A DNA stretch of 64,000 bases. Source: Luteimonas suaedae (GTDB lineage Bacteria > Pseudomonadota > Gammaproteobacteria > Xanthomonadales > Xanthomonadaceae). The stretch covers positions 62,001 through 126,000 of the forward strand of contig NZ_VSSP01000010.1 in NCBI RefSeq assembly GCF_008312895.1, written 5' to 3'. The notes below the pieces were generated by a model that was not told where the DNA came from, made no database searches, and saw only the letters and a list, made by a program, of their open reading frames with translations. Each line of letters starts with the position of its first letter. The stretch's first letter is position 1. Both the position numbers and the translations under genes were made by a program. Positions 45,254-55,044 of this stretch are shown here, in pieces.

Positions 45254-46750
45254 CTAGAACACCACCTGCGCGCGCACGTTGAGCGAGTTGCCCGAATCCG
45301 GCCCCCGGTAGGCGCCGACGTTGTTTTCGGTGGTCCAGTGCACGTAGTTGAGCATCAGCCGCGACCAGTTGTTGAGATACCAGTTCAGGCCCAGCGTCCA
45401 CGCGTCGCCCTCGCCGCCGCGCGCGGCGTCGGTGAAGTCGTACTTGTCGTAGCGGGTAGCCAGCTCCCAGGCGCCGATGCCGCCGTCGGTGACCGGGCGC
45501 GCCACGCGCGTGGTGCCCCAGACGCCCGAGCGGCTGCTGAAGCCGGGCTTCTCGCCGGTGATCAGCCAGCCGGCGTAGGCGGAGGTGGCGGTGTGGGTGA
45601 CGTCGTCGTCGGTGGACGAGTGGATGTCGCGCTCGGTGTATTCACCGAAGGCCCAGAAGTTGCGCCAGGTGCCACCGAGTTCGGCGCCCCAGATGTTCTC
45701 GCGGGTCACGCCTTCGATCGCGCTGGCCGATACGCGCACGTTGTCGTTGAAGCCCGAGGCGATGCGCGGCACCTTGTTGATGCGGTCGGCGTCGACGCCG
45801 TGGTCCTGGTACACGTACCAGCCGCCCAGGTGCAGGAAACCCGCGCTGCGCTTGATCGGGTTCCAGTGCGCGCGCGTGGTGTAGCTGAGCGAGTCGCTCT
45901 CGCTGCCCGCGTTGCCGATGTCGTCGCCGGTCACGCCCAGGGTGTAGTGCCAGTTCTGGCCGATCAGCTTCATCTGCACGCCCAGGCCGAAGTAGCCGCT
46001 GTCGGGCATGCCCACCGAGGCCACCGCGTTGCGCTCCATGAACGGCACGCGGGTGAGCGTGGTGGCGCTGTCGATGGCCCGGTCCTTGAGCTTGTTGCCG
46101 ACATAGAACTCTGCCGGCAGCGCGCCTAGGCGGGTATCCCAGGACAGGTACGCATCCTTGATGCTGACGTCGTTGTCGGCCAGTTCGGCGTCGATCTTGT
46201 AGCCCAGCGGGCCCATGCTGCCCTCGGCGCCGACGCGCACCTGGCGCATCTCGGTGCCGTTGATGTTGCGTTCGTCGTAGTCCGAACCGCGGGTGGAGGA
46301 AAAGTCCGCCAGCACGCGCCCGCGCGGATGGAAGGTGAAGCTGCGATCGGCGTTGCGGAACTCGGGGCCGCCGCGGCGCCAGCTGGTGTTGCCGCCGCCG
46401 GTGCCGCCGCCCGCGGCGAGCTGCGCCACCTGCGCCTGCAGGATGGCCATGTCGTCCTGGCGGGTGTCGGCCACGGCGGCATCCACCTGGGCCTGCACCG
46501 GATCGCCGGGCGCGGATGCAGTGGCGGCGGCGGGCGCCGGGGCGCCGCCCTCGAGCGCGCTCAACCGCGCGTTCAGGGCGTCGAGCTGGGCGGCTTGCTG
46601 GCGGATCTGCTCGGACTGCTGGGCGACCAGTGCGCGCAGTTCGGCGTCGGTGACCGGGTCGGCGGCCAGGGCGGGCAGCGCGGCCAGACCGAGCAGCGCG
46701 CCGGCGGCGAGCAGCGTCGGTGCGCCGGGACGGGTGGGTGTGCGGTTCAT
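45254..46750 (-). CDS. OprP/OprO-family porin
   Basis: The 498-residue outer-membrane protein has a signal peptide (APTLLAAGALLGLAALPALAA), a coiled-coil-like segment (LRALVAQQSEQIRQQAAQLD, about residues 38-63) and then a Porin_O_P (OprP/OprO-like) beta-barrel ending in NVRAQVVF with the C-terminal Phe needed for barrel assembly. Family members are anion-specific channels for phosphate or polyphosphate. Here the operon context (dctA and an esterase upstream) suggests entry of organic anions instead. A GGAG site lies 10 bases before the ATG at 46750. Confidence 0.9.
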   Translation of the reverse strand: MNRTPTRPGAPTLLAAGALLGLAALPALAADPVTDAELRALVAQQSEQIRQQAAQLDALNARLSALEGGAPAPAAATASAPGDPVQAQVDAAVADTRQDDMAILQAQVAQLAAGGGTGGGNTSWRRGGPEFRNADRSFTFHPRGRVLADFSSTRGSDYDERNINGTEMRQVRVGAEGSMGPLGYKIDAELADNDVSIKDAYLSWDTRLGALPAEFYVGNKLKDRAIDSATTLTRVPFMERNAVASVGMPDSGYFGLGVQMKLIGQNWHYTLGVTGDDIGNAGSESDSLSYTTRAHWNPIKRSAGFLHLGGWYVYQDHGVDADRINKVPRIASGFNDNVRVSASAIEGVTRENIWGAELGGTWRNFWAFGEYTERDIHSSTDDDVTHTATSAYAGWLITGEKPGFSSRSGVWGTTRVARPVTDGGIGAWELATRYDKYDFTDAARGGEGDAWTLGLNWYLNNWSRLMLNYVHWTTENNVGAYRGPDSGNSLNVRAQVVF

Positions 46751-46790
46751 CGGAGTCTCCATGGCATTCGGGTCGCGTCGGAACACGGGC

Positions 46791-47822
46791 TCAGTCCTCG
46801 TCGTCTTCCGGCGAAAGCGCGTCGTCTTCGGCCGTCGTGGGCATCGGCGCCGGCGTATCGCCGGCCAGCGGCTGCAGGCGCGCGGGCGGCGCGGACATGA
46901 ATCCATGCGCGCGCGCCCAGGTGGCGAACAGGCGCGGCCACTGCGCCGTCTGGGTGCCGGGCCGGCCCAGGCCCCAGCTGTGGCCGCCGCGGTCGAAGAT
47001 GTGCATCTCCACGTCCACGCCCTGCTCGCGTGCCGCGTCGAACAGCAGCAGGCTGTGGGCGACGTCGGCGATCGGGTCGGCGGCGGCGTGGGCCAGGAAC
47101 ACCGGCGGCATGTCGGCGCGTGCGTGCGACTCGACCGAATACGCCTCGACGGCGTCGGGCTGGGTGCCCAGCTCGCGGCGGGTGCGGGTGGTGTCGTACG
47201 GTGCGCGCAGGGTCACCACCGGATACAGCATGGCCAGGAAGTCCGGGCGCGAGGGCAGCGCGTCGGCAGCATCGAGCGCGGGATAGAAGTCGTGGTCGAA
47301 GCGGGTGGCGAGGATACCGCCGAGGGTCGCCCCGGCCGACGAGCCCATCACCCCGATCCTGCCCGGATCGATGCCCAGCTCGGCCGCGTTGGCGCGCAGC
47401 AGGCGCATTGCGCGCTGGCCGTCGGCGAATGGCGCCGAGGCCGGCCAACCGTCCACCGGCAGTCGGTAGTACAGCACCGCGGCGGTGACGCCGATCGACG
47501 ACAGCCACTGCGCCATCGGCCGCGCCGCGGTCCCCACCTGGATGCGGAAGAACCCGCCACCGCCCAGGATCAGCACGGTGGCGCCGTTGGGCTGCGCCGG
47601 GCGGTGGATTTCCAAGCGCGGCTCGGACACGCGGGTCACCGCGCCCATGGCGCTGCCCTCGTTGCCCACCAGCTCCGGCCCCTGCACCACCTGCGGCAGG
47701 TGGCCCTCGGGCCACAGCGGCATGGTCTGCACGCCGCCCGTCTGGGCCGCCACCGGCGCGCCCCAGGCGCCGGCGGCCATCAGGCCCAGCAGCGCGGCCC
47801 CGTGTATCCAGCGGAATCTCAT
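46791..47822 (-). CDS. Exported alpha/beta-hydrolase esterase
   Basis: The 343-residue protein has a signal peptide ([20 protein letters not shown]) and an acetyl-xylan-esterase/BD-FAE-like hydrolase domain. The oxyanion segment is [12 protein letters not shown], the nucleophile lies in [13 protein letters not shown], the acidic residue in [11 protein letters not shown] and the His in [10 protein letters not shown]. The last 25 residues are acidic and Pro-rich. Its start overlaps the dctA stop (ATGA), and the porin gene begins 40 bases after its stop, so it is the middle gene of a dctA-esterase-porin operon. The natural ester is unknown; release of a dicarboxylic acid for DctA is an inference. 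Confidence 0.88.
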   Translation of the reverse strand: MRFRWIHGAALLGLMAAGAWGAPVAAQTGGVQTMPLWPEGHLPQVVQGPELVGNEGSAMGAVTRVSEPRLEIHRPAQPNGATVLILGGGGFFRIQVGTAARPMAQWLSSIGVTAAVLYYRLPVDGWPASAPFADGQRAMRLLRANAAELGIDPGRIGVMGSSAGATLGGILATRFDHDFYPALDAADALPSRPDFLAMLYPVVTLRAPYDTTRTRRELGTQPDAVEAYSVESHARADMPPVFLAHAAADPIADVAHSLLLFDAAREQGVDVEMHIFDRGGHSWGLGRPGTQTAQWPRLFATWARAHGFMSAPPARLQPLAGDTPAPMPTTAEDDALSPEDDED

Positions 47823-49195
47823 GCGGTCTTCTCCCCGGTTGTGGTGTTTTCGAGCACGCGCCCGCGGGGCGCGCCGCCGGCATCGGCGATGTATTCGGCA
47901 TCGGCGGCGCCGTCCAATGCGCGCTCGAGCTGCACCGGGTCCAGCGCGCCTTCCCAGCGCGACACCACCACGGTAGCGACGGCGTTGCCGATGAAGTTGG
48001 TGATCGAGCGGCATTCACTCATGAAGCGGTCGATGCCCAGGATCAGCGCCATGCCCGCGATCGGGACCGTCGGCACCACCGAAAGCGTGGCGGCCAGGGT
48101 GATGAAGCCGGCGCCGGTCACGCCGGCCGCGCCCTTGGAGCTGAGCATCGCCACCAGCAGCAGGGTGACCTGCTGGCCGAGCGTGAGGTCGATGTTGGTG
48201 GCCTGTGCGATGAACAACGCCGCCAGGGTCATGTACAGGTTGGTGCCGTCGAGGTTGAACGAGTAGCCGGTGGGCACGACCAACCCGACCACGGACTTCT
48301 CGCAGCCGGCCTTTTCCATCTTCTCCATCAGCGACGGCAGCGCCGATTCCGACGACGAGGTGCCCAGCACCAGCAGCAGCTCGGCCCTGAGATACCGGCA
48401 CAGCTTGAGGATCGAGAAGCCGCACAGGCGGCAGACCGTGCCCAGCACCACCAGCACGAACAGCAGCGCGCTGACGTAGAACGTCCCCACCAGCCAGGCC
48501 AGGTTGGCCAGTGATTCCACGCCGTAGCGGCCGATGGTGAAGGCGATGGCACCGAACGCGCCGATCGGCGCGGCCTTCATCAGGATGTGCACCAGCTTGA
48601 ACACCGGCGTGATCAGCGCCTCCAGGAACGCCTGCACCGGGCGCCCCTTCTCGCCGACCATGGCCAACGCGATGCCGAACAGCACCGCGACGAACAGTAC
48701 CTGCAGGATGTTGCCGTCGACGAACGCGCCCACCAGCGTGGACGGGATGACGTCGAGCAGGAAGCCGGTAAGCGTCATCTCGTGCGAGGCCTGCACGAAG
48801 CCTTCCACCGCACCGGTGTCGAGCGAGGCCGGATCGATGTTCATGCCCGAGCCGGGCTTGACCGTGTGCGCCACGATCATGCCGACGATCAGCGCCAGGG
48901 TGGAGAAGAACAGGAAGTACGCCATCGCCTTGGCGAACACCCGGCCGACCGTGCTCAGCCGGGTCATGCCGGCGATGCCGGTGACGATGGTCAGGAAGAT
49001 CACCGGCGCGATGATCATCTTGACCAGCTTGATGAAACCGTCACCGAGCGGCTTGAACTGCTCGGCCAGCGCCGGCGCGAAATGTCCGAGCAGCGCGCCG
49101 AGCACGATCGCCACGATCACCTGCACGTACAGCTGGCGATAGAGCGGTACCCGGACCGGGACTGGAGCGGGCGCTGGGGCTGGAGCGGTATGCAT
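47819..49195 (-). CDS. dctA: C4-dicarboxylate:proton/cation symporter DctA
   Basis: The 458-residue inner-membrane protein belongs to the dicarboxylate/amino acid:cation symporter (DAACS) family. Visible family motifs are the serine-rich [17 protein letters not shown], the [18 protein letters not shown] segment, and the substrate/cation-binding [19 protein letters not shown] near the C-terminus. These match DctA (fumarate, malate, succinate) more closely than GltP. The N-terminus has an unusual Ala/Pro-rich leader ([17 protein letters not shown]). It is the first gene of a three-gene operon and is divergent from a hybrid sensor kinase 118 bases away. Confidence 0.94.
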   Translation of the reverse strand: MHTAPAPAPAPVPVRVPLYRQLYVQVIVAIVLGALLGHFAPALAEQFKPLGDGFIKLVKMIIAPVIFLTIVTGIAGMTRLSTVGRVFAKAMAYFLFFSTLALIVGMIVAHTVKPGSGMNIDPASLDTGAVEGFVQASHEMTLTGFLLDVIPSTLVGAFVDGNILQVLFVAVLFGIALAMVGEKGRPVQAFLEALITPVFKLVHILMKAAPIGAFGAIAFTIGRYGVESLANLAWLVGTFYVSALLFVLVVLGTVCRLCGFSILKLCRYLRAELLLVLGTSSSESALPSLMEKMEKAGCEKSVVGLVVPTGYSFNLDGTNLYMTLAALFIAQATNIDLTLGQQVTLLLVAMLSSKGAAGVTGAGFITLAATLSVVPTVPIAGMALILGIDRFMSECRSITNFIGNAVATVVVSRWEGALDPVQLERALDGAADAEYIADAGGAPRGRVLENTTTGEKTA

Positions 49196-49313
49196 GCGGG
49201 ACCGTGCACTGCGCGACTGGGCCATCGTTGTACCGCCGCCGCGCGCCGATGCCGATAACGCATTGGGACTAGACGCCCGTCGTAGCGCGATGGCGGCAGT
49301 ACAATCGCCGCCG

Positions 49314-51953
49314 ATGCGCCACCTCCGAACCCGCCGGCTGCTGCCGGTCGCGCTGCTCGTGGCCGGCGGCCTGGTGCTGTGCACCACGCTGGCCTGGCGT
49401 GGCGGCGAGCGCCGCGAACTGGACAACCAGTCGCGACTGGCGCGGCAACAGCTGGACCTGCACCGGCAGGCGCTGGCGCAGCAGATCGAACGCTACCGCG
49501 CGCTACCGCAGCTGCTGGCGCTGGACCCGGACCTGCGCCAGGCCGTCGCCGCACCGGTGGACGCGGCCACGCGCCGCCAGCTCAACCTGCGCCTGGAGCA
49601 GGCCAATCGCACCACCCGCGCATCCACGCTGACGCTGATCGATGCCGATGGCACCGCCGTGGCCGCCAGCAACTGGCGCGAGCCCGGCAGCAACGTGGGC
49701 GAGCGCTACGGGTTCCGGCCCTACGTGCAGCAGGCGCTGCGGGAGGGCCGCGGGCGCTTCTACGGCATCGGCGTGACCACCGGCGTGCCCGGGTACTTCC
49801 TGTCCGAGGCGCTGCGCGACGACGGCGGCCGCGCGATCGGGGTGGTGGTGATCAAGATCGAGCTGTCGGCCATCGAGCAGGCATGGCCGCGCGACGCCGA
49901 CACGGTGTTGGCCAGCGATGCGCACGGCGTGGTGTTCCTGGCCAGCGATCCGGACTGGCGCTACCGCACGCTGGCGCCGCTGGACGCGCGCGCCAGCGCC
50001 GAGCTCACCGCCACGCGCCAGTACCAGGGCCAACCGCTGCGCGCGTACGCGGGCCGCCGCCTGCGCACACTCGGCGACGGCGACCTGCTGGTGCGCATCG
50101 ATGCGCCCGCCATGCCCGGGCAGTGGCTGTGGCGGCGCGAGCCGGTGGCCGACACCGGCTGGACGCTGCACCTGCTACACGACGCCGCACCGGTGGCCGC
50201 GGCCGCGCGGCAATGGGCGGCGATCGCCGGCGCCTCGTGGCTGGCGCTGGTGTTCGTGCTGCTGTTCCTGCAGCAGCGGCTGCGGCTGTCGGCGCTGCGT
50301 CGGCGCAGCCGCGAGGAACTGGAGACGCTGGTGCGCCAGCATGCCGAGGAGCTGCGCACCGCCCGCGACGGGCTGGTCGACGCGGCGCAGCAGGCCGACA
50401 CCGGATTGAGCCGGCGACTGGCGCACCTGCCGCAGGGGGTGGTGATCATCGATGCGGAGCTGCGCATCGTGGCCTGGAATGCGCGCTACATCGACCTGTT
50501 CCGCTTCCCGCCCGACCTGGTGCGCGTGGGCACCCCGATCGAGGAGGTGTTCCGCTACAACGCCCGCCGCGGCCTGCTCGGCCCGGGCCCGGTGGAAGAG
50601 GCGATCGAGCGCCGGCTCGCCCACCTGCGCAACGGCAAGCCGCACATGCGCGAGAGCGAGAAGGAGGACGGCACGGTGCTGGAGATCCGCGGCAACCCGC
50701 TGCCCGACGGCGGCTTCGTGACCAGCTACGCCGACATCACCACCTACAAGACCACTGCACGCGAGCTGCGCACCCTGGCCGACGCGCTGGAGCGGCGCAT
50801 CGCCGAGCGCACCGCCGACCTGGAACAGGCGCGCGCCGAGGCCGAGGCCGCGAACCGCTACAAGGGCCGCTTCGCGGCCGCCGCGGTGCACGACCTGCTA
50901 CAGCCGCTCAACGCGGCGCGCATGTTCGTGTCCGGGCTGCGCGCACGCCTGCGCGACGACGACACGCGCGAGATCGCCGACCACATCGACGGTGCGCTGG
51001 CGGCGCAGGACGACATCCTCGCCAGCCTGCTCGACATCTCGCGCCTGGAGTCCGGCACATTGCGGACGGACGTGCGCGACTTCGCGCTCGGGCCGATGCT
51101 CGACGGGCTGGCGAGCGAGACCGGCGTACTGGCACGCGCGCGTGGCCTTCAGCTCGATCACGTGCCCACGCGCGCCTGGGTACGCAGCGATCCGGCCCTG
51201 CTGCGGCGCGTGGTGCAGAACTTCCTGTCGAACGCGGTGCGTTACACCGCGCGCGGCCGCATCCTGCTGGGCTGCCGCCGCGACGGCGACCTGCTGCGCA
51301 TCGAGGTGCACGACACCGGGCCGGGCATTCCGCCGAACCGGCAACGCGAGATCTTCGAGGAGTTCCGCCGGCTCGACGCCGGCACCGCCGGCGACCGCGG
51401 CGCCGGCCTCGGACTGGCGATCGTCGAACGCATCGTGCGGCTGCTCGACCACCACGTCGACCTGCGATCGCGGCCCGGCATCGGCAGCGCGTTCGTGGTC
51501 GTGGTGCCACTGGCCGCCACCGGCATCGAATCGCTGCCGCCGCCGCTCGAGCCGTCGCCGGCCGACGACGGCTCGCCACTGCGCGGCTGCCGCGTCTGGT
51601 GCATCGACGACGATCCGCACGTCTGCGCCGCCACGCGCTTGCTGCTGCGGCGTTGGGACTGTGACGTGCCGCTGTCCGACGGCCCAGACGCGGCGCTGGC
51701 CGCGGCCGCTGCCGACGACGCGCCCGACCTCGTGCTGCTCGACGTGCGCATGGGTGCGCAGGACGGGCCGGCATTGCTCGAGATGCTGTGCGAGCGCTGG
51801 CAGCACATGCCGCTGGTGATACTGGTCACCGCGGAAACGGATCCGGCACTGTGCGAGCGCGCCCGCGCGGCCGGCTGGGGCTTCCTGGCCAAGCCGGTGC
51901 GCCCGCCCGCGCTGCGCGCGCTGATGACGCAGCTGCTGCTGCGGCGCGGGTGA
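49314..51953 (+). CDS. DctB-like hybrid sensor histidine kinase with receiver domain
   Basis: The 879-residue protein has a signal-anchor helix ([20 protein letters not shown]), a periplasmic double-Cache-like sensor similar in style to DctB ([38 protein letters not shown]), and a second helix ([16 protein letters not shown]). A coiled coil, a PAS_7 domain ([20 protein letters not shown]), HisKA with His526 in [16 protein letters not shown] and HATPase follow. The C-terminal receiver has Asp810 in LVLLDVRMG. It is divergent from dctA and points to C4-dicarboxylate sensing. A TACAAT -10-like box lies directly before the ATG at 49314. The nearby LuxR-type regulator is the likely partner. Confidence 0.9.
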   Translation: MRHLRTRRLLPVALLVAGGLVLCTTLAWRGGERRELDNQSRLARQQLDLHRQALAQQIERYRALPQLLALDPDLRQAVAAPVDAATRRQLNLRLEQANRTTRASTLTLIDADGTAVAASNWREPGSNVGERYGFRPYVQQALREGRGRFYGIGVTTGVPGYFLSEALRDDGGRAIGVVVIKIELSAIEQAWPRDADTVLASDAHGVVFLASDPDWRYRTLAPLDARASAELTATRQYQGQPLRAYAGRRLRTLGDGDLLVRIDAPAMPGQWLWRREPVADTGWTLHLLHDAAPVAAAARQWAAIAGASWLALVFVLLFLQQRLRLSALRRRSREELETLVRQHAEELRTARDGLVDAAQQADTGLSRRLAHLPQGVVIIDAELRIVAWNARYIDLFRFPPDLVRVGTPIEEVFRYNARRGLLGPGPVEEAIERRLAHLRNGKPHMRESEKEDGTVLEIRGNPLPDGGFVTSYADITTYKTTARELRTLADALERRIAERTADLEQARAEAEAANRYKGRFAAAAVHDLLQPLNAARMFVSGLRARLRDDDTREIADHIDGALAAQDDILASLLDISRLESGTLRTDVRDFALGPMLDGLASETGVLARARGLQLDHVPTRAWVRSDPALLRRVVQNFLSNAVRYTARGRILLGCRRDGDLLRIEVHDTGPGIPPNRQREIFEEFRRLDAGTAGDRGAGLGLAIVERIVRLLDHHVDLRSRPGIGSAFVVVVPLAATGIESLPPPLEPSPADDGSPLRGCRVWCIDDDPHVCAATRLLLRRWDCDVPLSDGPDAALAAAAADDAPDLVLLDVRMGAQDGPALLEMLCERWQHMPLVILVTAETDPALCERARAAGWGFLAKPVRPPALRALMTQLLLRRG

Positions 51954-51993
51954 CGCCCCAGCCGACTCGATATTCACGCCCTCCGCCTACCCC

Positions 51994-52172
51994 GTAGGAG
52001 GGGCTTCAGCCCCAACCTGCCGAAGATCGCGGCGAGGAAACTAGGGAGCGCGTGGTACCGGTCGGGAGGCTGCGTGCATGAGTCCTTTTCCGCGCTCCGC
52101 TCGTTTTCCGGTCGGGGCTGAAGCCCCTCCTACAACGACAGCGGGGATGGGAAGCGGATGTCGATACGGCCT
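51994..52172. repeat. REP doublet (REPIN-like), copy 3
   Basis: GTAGGAGGGGCTTCAGCCCC at 51994 and its inverted copy ending at 52134 span 141 bases, and TGTCGATACGGCC follows at 52159. This is the same arrangement as at 14708 and 15509. It separates the convergent hybrid kinase and LuxR-type regulator genes. Confidence 0.8.
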
Positions 52173-52809
52173 AGATCTCGTCGTCGCGCTCGAGCGCCTT
52201 GACCAGCACCGCGGCCTGGGTGCGGCTATGGCACTCGAGCTTCTTCAGGATCGCGGTGACGTGCACCTTCACCGTGTTCTCGGCCAGCCCTAGCGCGTGG
52301 GCGATCTGCTTGTTGAGCAGGCCGTCGGCCAGGCACATCAGCACCCGGAACTGCTGCGGGGTCAGTTGCGCCAGGCGCGCGGCGAGCCGGGCGTCGTCCT
52401 CGGAACGCTCGACCGTCAGCGGCGGGAACCAGCTGCCGCCGTCGAGCACCGCGGCCACCGCCTGGCCGATCGATTCGGCCGGTGCCGACTTGGAGATGAA
52501 GCCGGCTGCGCCGAACTGCTGCACGCGGCGCACAATGCGCGGATGGTCGTTCGACGAGATCACCACCACCGGCAGTTCCGGCCGCTCGCCGCGCAGGTAG
52601 ACCAGCGACGACAGTCCGCGCGCGCCGGGCATCGCCAGGTCGAGCAGCACCAGTTCGATCGCCGGGTCGGCGGCCAGGGCTGATGTCAGCGCCGACGCGC
52701 TTTCGGCCTCGACCACGCGGATCGCACCGAAGTTGTCCTGCAGGGCATGCAGCACGGCGGCCCGCAACAGCGGGTGGTCGTCGGCGATGAGGATGGTCGG
52801 GGCGTCCAT
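52171..52809 (-). CDS. LuxR/NarL-type response regulator
   Basis: The 212-residue cytoplasmic regulator has a receiver domain (Asp10/Asp11, phospho-acceptor Asp57 in LVLLDLAMPGARG, Lys in FISKSAPAES) and a C-terminal LuxR helix-turn-helix (LTPQQFRVLMCLADGLLNKQ, then ALGLAENTVKVHVTAILKKL). It resembles AgmR/ErdR-type regulators, which pair with PAS_7 hybrid kinases. The convergent hybrid kinase upstream is the obvious candidate. A 15-base palindrome at 52851-52865 lies 42 bases before its start, in the promoter region it shares with dgcN. Confidence 0.93.
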   Translation of the reverse strand: MDAPTILIADDHPLLRAAVLHALQDNFGAIRVVEAESASALTSALAADPAIELVLLDLAMPGARGLSSLVYLRGERPELPVVVISSNDHPRIVRRVQQFGAAGFISKSAPAESIGQAVAAVLDGGSWFPPLTVERSEDDARLAARLAQLTPQQFRVLMCLADGLLNKQIAHALGLAENTVKVHVTAILKKLECHSRTQAAVLVKALERDDEI

Positions 52810-52850
52810 GGGAACAGTCTGGCACGGCGCGACACGTGCCGCCGCCGCGC

Positions 52851-52865
52851 ATAACCTGCGGTTAT
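52851..52865. promoter_or_regulatory. Palindromic operator ATAACCTGCGGTTAT, site 1
   Basis: This perfect inverted repeat (ATAACC, TGC, GGTTAT; extended to GCATAACCTGCGGTTATGC over 19 bases) lies between the divergent LuxR-type regulator and dgcN genes. The exact reverse complement recurs at 62718-62732 at the other end of the D-glutamate-type locus. This makes it a likely binding site for a shared dimeric regulator. Confidence 0.7.
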
Positions 52866-52990
52866 GCGTGACGGGCGTCTTTTCAATGGTGCGCGCCCGG
52901 CGTGATGCCTATGGTGGCCGCAGGGCCGGCACTCTCGGCGGTAGCGCCGGCCCCTACTCCGGAACCTGCCGACAAGGAATGCGTGACCCG

Positions 52991-54043
52991 ATGTCCCGAC
53001 CCGATGAAGCCCGCGCCCATTTCGATCCCGCGGCGGGCTGGCCGCCGCCGTTCCTGCTGTACCTGGGCAACGCGCACGACGACCTCGCCGCCAAGACCGC
53101 GCGCGGCCTGGCGTTCTGGCGGCCCGAGTGGTGCGTGGGCCAGTTCCGCGATGCCGACTGCCGCACCACGCTCGGCCTGGTCGACATGGACTTCGCGCAG
53201 GCGCGCGCCGCCGGCGTCAATACCATGATCGTCGGCGTGGCCAACGCCGGCGGCCGGATGGACCCGCGCACGGTGGCGCACGTGGTCGCGGCGCTCGACG
53301 CCGGCATGAACGTGGCGTCGGGCCTGCACGAGCGGCTCGGCTCCCATCCCGAGATCGCGGCCGCCGCGCAGCGCAACGGCCGCGTGCTGTTCGATGCGCG
53401 CGAACCGCCGAAGACGCCGGTCGGCACCGGCGCGCGCCGCGCCGGTCGCCGCCTGCTCACCGTCGGCACCGACTGCTCGGTGGGCAAGATGTACACCACG
53501 CTGGCGCTGGAGCGCGAACTGCACCGGCGCGGCATGCGCGCGGACTTCCGCGCCACCGGCCAGACCGGGATCTTCATCGCCGGGCGCGGGGTGCCGATCG
53601 ACGCGGTGGTGGCCGACTTCATCTCCGGCGGCATCGAATGGGTATCGCCGGCGCGGCTGGACGACGGCTGGGACCTGATCGAGGGCCAGGGTTCGCTGTA
53701 CCACCCGTCCTATGCCGGGGTCTCGCTCGGCCTGTTGCACGGCGCGCAGCCGGACGCGCTGGTGCTGTGCCACGAGCCCGGCCGCCCGCACATGCGCGCC
53801 CTGCCGCACTTTCCGCTGCCCGACCTGCGCGAGTGCCTGCAGGCCAACCTGCGCGCGGCGCGGCTGACCAACCCCGACGTGCAGGCGGTCGGCGTGGCGC
53901 TGAACACCTCGCGACTGGCGCCGGCGGCGGCCGTGCGCGCCTGCCGCGAAGTGGAGGACCTGCTGGGCCTGCCGGCGCAGGATCCGGTGACCATGGGCAT
54001 GGACCGGATCGTCGACCGGCTGCTCTCGTGCTTCGCCGCCTGA
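52991..54043 (+). CDS. dgcN: DUF1611 protein, D-glutamate N-acetyltransferase DgcN-like
   Basis: The 350-residue protein belongs to DUF1611. Members of this family next to a DgcA-type racemase have been shown in marine bacteria to N-acetylate D-glutamate (DgcN). The N-terminal half has a Rossmann-like segment (NAHDDLAAKTARGLAFWRPE, NTMIVGVANAGGRM). The C-terminal half has a P-loop-like GTDCSVGK at residues 159-166 followed by MYTTLALERELHRRG, then FRATGQTGIFIAG and DLIEGQGSLYHPSYAGVSL. The ATG at 52991 is chosen, with AAGGAA upstream. The downstream gene overlaps it by 16 bases. Function is inferred from family and pairing. Confidence 0.88.
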   Translation: MSRPDEARAHFDPAAGWPPPFLLYLGNAHDDLAAKTARGLAFWRPEWCVGQFRDADCRTTLGLVDMDFAQARAAGVNTMIVGVANAGGRMDPRTVAHVVAALDAGMNVASGLHERLGSHPEIAAAAQRNGRVLFDAREPPKTPVGTGARRAGRRLLTVGTDCSVGKMYTTLALERELHRRGMRADFRATGQTGIFIAGRGVPIDAVVADFISGGIEWVSPARLDDGWDLIEGQGSLYHPSYAGVSLGLLHGAQPDALVLCHEPGRPHMRALPHFPLPDLRECLQANLRAARLTNPDVQAVGVALNTSRLAPAAAVRACREVEDLLGLPAQDPVTMGMDRIVDRLLSCFAA

Positions 54044-55044
54044 TCGCGCGCCACCGGAGCTGGCCGCTGGCCGCGCCGTTCCGCATCTCGCGCGGGGTCA
54101 AGCATTCGGCCGAGGTGGTGGTGGTGGAGATCCGCCAGGGCGCCATGAGCGGCCGCGGCGAAGGCGTGCCCTACGCGCGCTACGGCGAGTCGGTCGACTC
54201 GGTGCTGATGCAGGTGCGCGCGGTCGCCGGCCTGGTGGAGGCGGGCGCGACGCGCGAGGATCTCGCGCGGTCGCTGCCGCCGGGCGCCGCGCGCAGCGCG
54301 ATCGACGCCGCGCTGTGGGACCTGGAGGCGGCCGCCAGCGGCGAGACGGTCTCCGCCGCGCTCGGCCACGGCCCGCTGCAGTCGCTGACCACGGCACTGA
54401 CCGTCGGCCTGGACATGCCCGAACGCATGGCCGAGGCGGCGCGTTCGTTGGCCGGCGCGGCGCTGGTCAAGGTGAAAGTGGACGCGAGCCGTCCGGAGGC
54501 GCAGATCCGCGCGGTACGCCGGCACTGCCCGGACGCGCGGCTGATCGTGGATCCGAACGAGAGCTGGAACATCGACCTGCTGCGCACGCTGCAACCGGTG
54601 CTCACCGAGGCGCGCGTGGACCTGGTCGAACAGCCGCTGCCGGCCGCCGACGATGCCGCGCTGGCCGGGCTCGGCCCGGCGGTACCGATGTGCGCCGACG
54701 AGTCCTGCCATGTCGGCGATGACCTGCCGCGCCTGCGCGGCCTGTACCAGGTGGTGAACATCAAGCTCGACAAGACCGGCGGCCTGACCGAAGCGTTGCG
54801 GCTGCTGGCCGCCGCGCGCGCGGACGGGTTCCGGATCATGGTCGGCTGCATGATCTGCAGTTCGCTCGGCATCGCGCCGGCGCTGCAGGTGGCGCGCGAG
54901 GCGGAATTCGTCGACCTGGACGGCCCGCTGTGGCTCGAGCGCGACCATGCCGGCGGCGCGCGCGCGCATGCCGGGCTGCTGTCCCCGCCCAAGCCCGGGT
55001 TCTGGGGCGAGCCGGTGCCGCTGGCGTTGCGGGGCGCACGATGA
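54028..55044 (+). CDS. dgcA: Enolase-superfamily N-acetyl-D-glutamate racemase DgcA-like (dipeptide epimerase family)
   Basis: The 338-residue protein belongs to the L-Ala-D/L-Glu epimerase branch of the enolase superfamily. Catalytic residues are in place: Lys148 and Lys150 in LVKVKVD, metal ligands Asp175 (LIVDPNESW), Glu201 (LVEQPL) and Asp224 (MCADES), and a lysine in NIKLDKTGG near residue 246. In the DgcN-DgcA pathway this enzyme converts N-acetyl-D-glutamate to N-acetyl-L-glutamate; classic AE epimerase activity on Ala-Glu dipeptides from peptidoglycan is the main alternative. The start is GTG at 54028, inside the end of dgcN. Confidence 0.88.
   Translation: MLRRLIARHRSWPLAAPFRISRGVKHSAEVVVVEIRQGAMSGRGEGVPYARYGESVDSVLMQVRAVAGLVEAGATREDLARSLPPGAARSAIDAALWDLEAAASGETVSAALGHGPLQSLTTALTVGLDMPERMAEAARSLAGAALVKVKVDASRPEAQIRAVRRHCPDARLIVDPNESWNIDLLRTLQPVLTEARVDLVEQPLPAADDAALAGLGPAVPMCADESCHVGDDLPRLRGLYQVVNIKLDKTGGLTEALRLLAAARADGFRIMVGCMICSSLGIAPALQVAREAEFVDLDGPLWLERDHAGGARAHAGLLSPPKPGFWGEPVPLALRGAR

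Noticed and set aside
42946..45282. Plus-strand frame of about 778 codons opposite maeB
   Set aside because: It is an antisense artefact of GC-rich codon use; maeB on the other strand is clearly coding.
49196..49313. A copy of the ATAACCTGCGGTTAT operator between dctA and the hybrid kinase
   Set aside because: Only an ATAAC half-site is found near 49254; the other half does not match, so no site is annotated.
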